From: Prochlorococcus marinus str. MIT 9215
Lineage (GTDB): Bacteria > Cyanobacteriota > Cyanobacteriia > PCC-6307 > Cyanobiaceae
DNA: 64,000 bases
NCBI RefSeq assembly: GCF_000018065.1
Contig: NC_009840.1
Coordinates: forward strand, 434,001-498,000
Direction: 5' to 3'
The notes under the pieces were generated by a model, which saw nothing but the letters and a program-made list of their open reading frames with translations, had not been told where the DNA came from and did not search any database. Position numbers and translations under genes: made by a program. Shown here piece by piece: positions 63,277-64,000 of the stretch (the stretch's first letter is position 1; the number at the start of each line of letters is the position of its first letter).

Positions 63277-64000
63277 ATGGAAGATATTTTAATTGAATGT
63301 TCTCCAGGTATCTCTGGAGATATGTTGTTAGGAGCTTTTTATGATTTAGGGGTGCCTAAAAAAGTTATTGAACAGCCACTTTTTGATCTGGGCTTAAAGG
63401 ATCTATATCAATTAGAGTTTAAAGAATCAAAAAGTTGTTCAATCAGAGGGATCAAAGCAAAGGTTGAGAATATTGATAGTAGTCCTATCAAAAGAACTTG
63501 GAAAAGTATAAAGGAACTAATTTTAAATGGCCCCTTGGAAATTAAATTAGAAAAATTAATTTATGAAGTATTTGAATCTTTAGCAATTGCGGAAGGAAAA
63601 GTTCATGGCATCAAATTTGAGGATGTTCATTTTCATGAAATTGGAGCTATAGATTCATTAGTGGATATCATTGGAGTATGTGCTGCATTGAACTACCTAA
63701 ACCCAAAAAACTTATATTGTAATGAACCAATGTTGGGAAGAGGCTTTGTTCAAACTGAACATGGAAAATTATCTGTACCAACGCCTGCTGTAATAGAGTT
63801 AATAAGACAAAAAAACATTAAGGTTTTATCAAGTCTTGATTCAATAGAGGGTGAACTCTCAACACCAACTGGCATTGCTTTACTTGCAAATTTAGTCGAC
63901 TATCTTGAACCTCCTTCAAAATATTCTATTAATTCTTATGGAGTAGGAATTGGTAACCTAAAATTCCCATTCCCAAATTTGGTAAGAGTTTATAAAATTA
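63277..64000 (+). CDS. larC: LarC-type nickel insertion protein (DUF111), 5' part
   Basis: The first 241 codons of a protein that runs off the right edge. Start MEDILIECSPGISGDMLLGA and HFHEIGAIDSLVDIIG are signatures of LarC, which inserts nickel into the NPN (pyridinium-3,5-bisthiocarboxylate mononucleotide) cofactor in lactic acid bacteria. ATG follows the 199-aa gene by 54 bases. No larA, larB or larE is visible here. Confidence 0.88.
   Translation, partial: MEDILIECSPGISGDMLLGAFYDLGVPKKVIEQPLFDLGLKDLYQLEFKESKSCSIRGIKAKVENIDSSPIKRTWKSIKELILNGPLEIKLEKLIYEVFESLAIAEGKVHGIKFEDVHFHEIGAIDSLVDIIGVCAALNYLNPKNLYCNEPMLGRGFVQTEHGKLSVPTPAVIELIRQKNIKVLSSLDSIEGELSTPTGIALLANLVDYLEPPSKYSINSYGVGIGNLKFPFPNLVRVYKI

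Overview
The window is a piece of chromosome from a streamlined, very AT-rich picocyanobacterium, almost certainly a high-light-adapted Prochlorococcus. The signs are photosystem I genes (psaF, psaJ), cytochrome b6f genes (petC, petA), chlorophyll synthase (chlG), ndhB, a one-helix high-light-inducible protein, phylloquinone methyltransferase, a cyAbrB regulator, strong A/T bias at third codon positions, many TTG/GTG starts, and genes packed so tightly that converging neighbours often abut or overlap. I see no rRNA operon, insertion sequence, prophage or CRISPR array. Two tRNA genes (Asp, Trp) are present.

Layout. 0-5.1 kb: start of an Nfu-type Fe-S scaffold, malate:quinone oxidoreductase, lepA, an oligopeptide-type ABC permease, a SpoU methyltransferase. 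5.2-8.3 kb: an accessory-looking string of small genes (67-aa unknown, DCC/DUF393, TIGR03643, DUF2256) leading into a cryptochrome/photolyase that lacks three of the four iron-sulfur cysteines of its family, then two very small ORFs. 8.3-18 kb: rsmB, class A penicillin-binding protein, chlG, DUF2862, hisF, menG, DUF721 (DciA-like), birA, a DevA/LolD-type ATPase, ndhB. 18-25 kb: topA, a lysine-rich lipoprotein, DUF2232, a CobT-family protein, a Tat/lipobox solute-binding protein, and a ferredoxin-like aldo/keto reductase. 25-33.7 kb: ribE, cyAbrB, the aa3 oxidase genes (ctaCDE divergent from ctaA-ctaB), and a DrrAB-type exporter. 33.7-41.3 kb: a groEL without adjacent groES and with a tandem-repeated tail, fabG, ispD, LD-carboxypeptidase, a UbiA prenyltransferase, ppx, and a short RodZ-like protein. 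41.3-49.1 kb: cobM-lgt-petA-petC, DUF3067, tatC, RqcH/NFACT, gmk, psaJ-psaF. 49.1-56.3 kb: tsaD, hli, a Na+/H+ antiporter, the translation string rplS-tRNA(Trp)-64-aa protein-tRNA(Asp)-gltX, map, an SDR. 56.4-64 kb: a run of possible nucleotide-binding proteins (PTA N-domain/DRTGG, SLOG-like, YajQ), Band 7, hemL, xthA, two unknown proteins and the start of larC.

How it works together. The genes supply photosynthetic electron transfer (b6f, PSI, NDH-1), terminal respiration (aa3 oxidase with its heme A pathway and malate:quinone oxidoreductase), tetrapyrrole, corrinoid and quinone synthesis (hemL, chlG, cobM, CobT-like, menG, UbiA), envelope building (PBP, lgt, LD-carboxypeptidase, tatC) and translation. 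PetC carries a twin-arginine motif and tatC is about 0.4 kb away. The most distinctive stretches are the photolyase cluster at 5.6-8.3 kb, the topA-lipoprotein-DUF2232-CobT-binding-protein operon, the translation/tRNA string at 51.8-54.3 kb, the possible nucleotide-sensing run at 56.4-59.8 kb, and terminators that overlap the stop codons of convergent genes.
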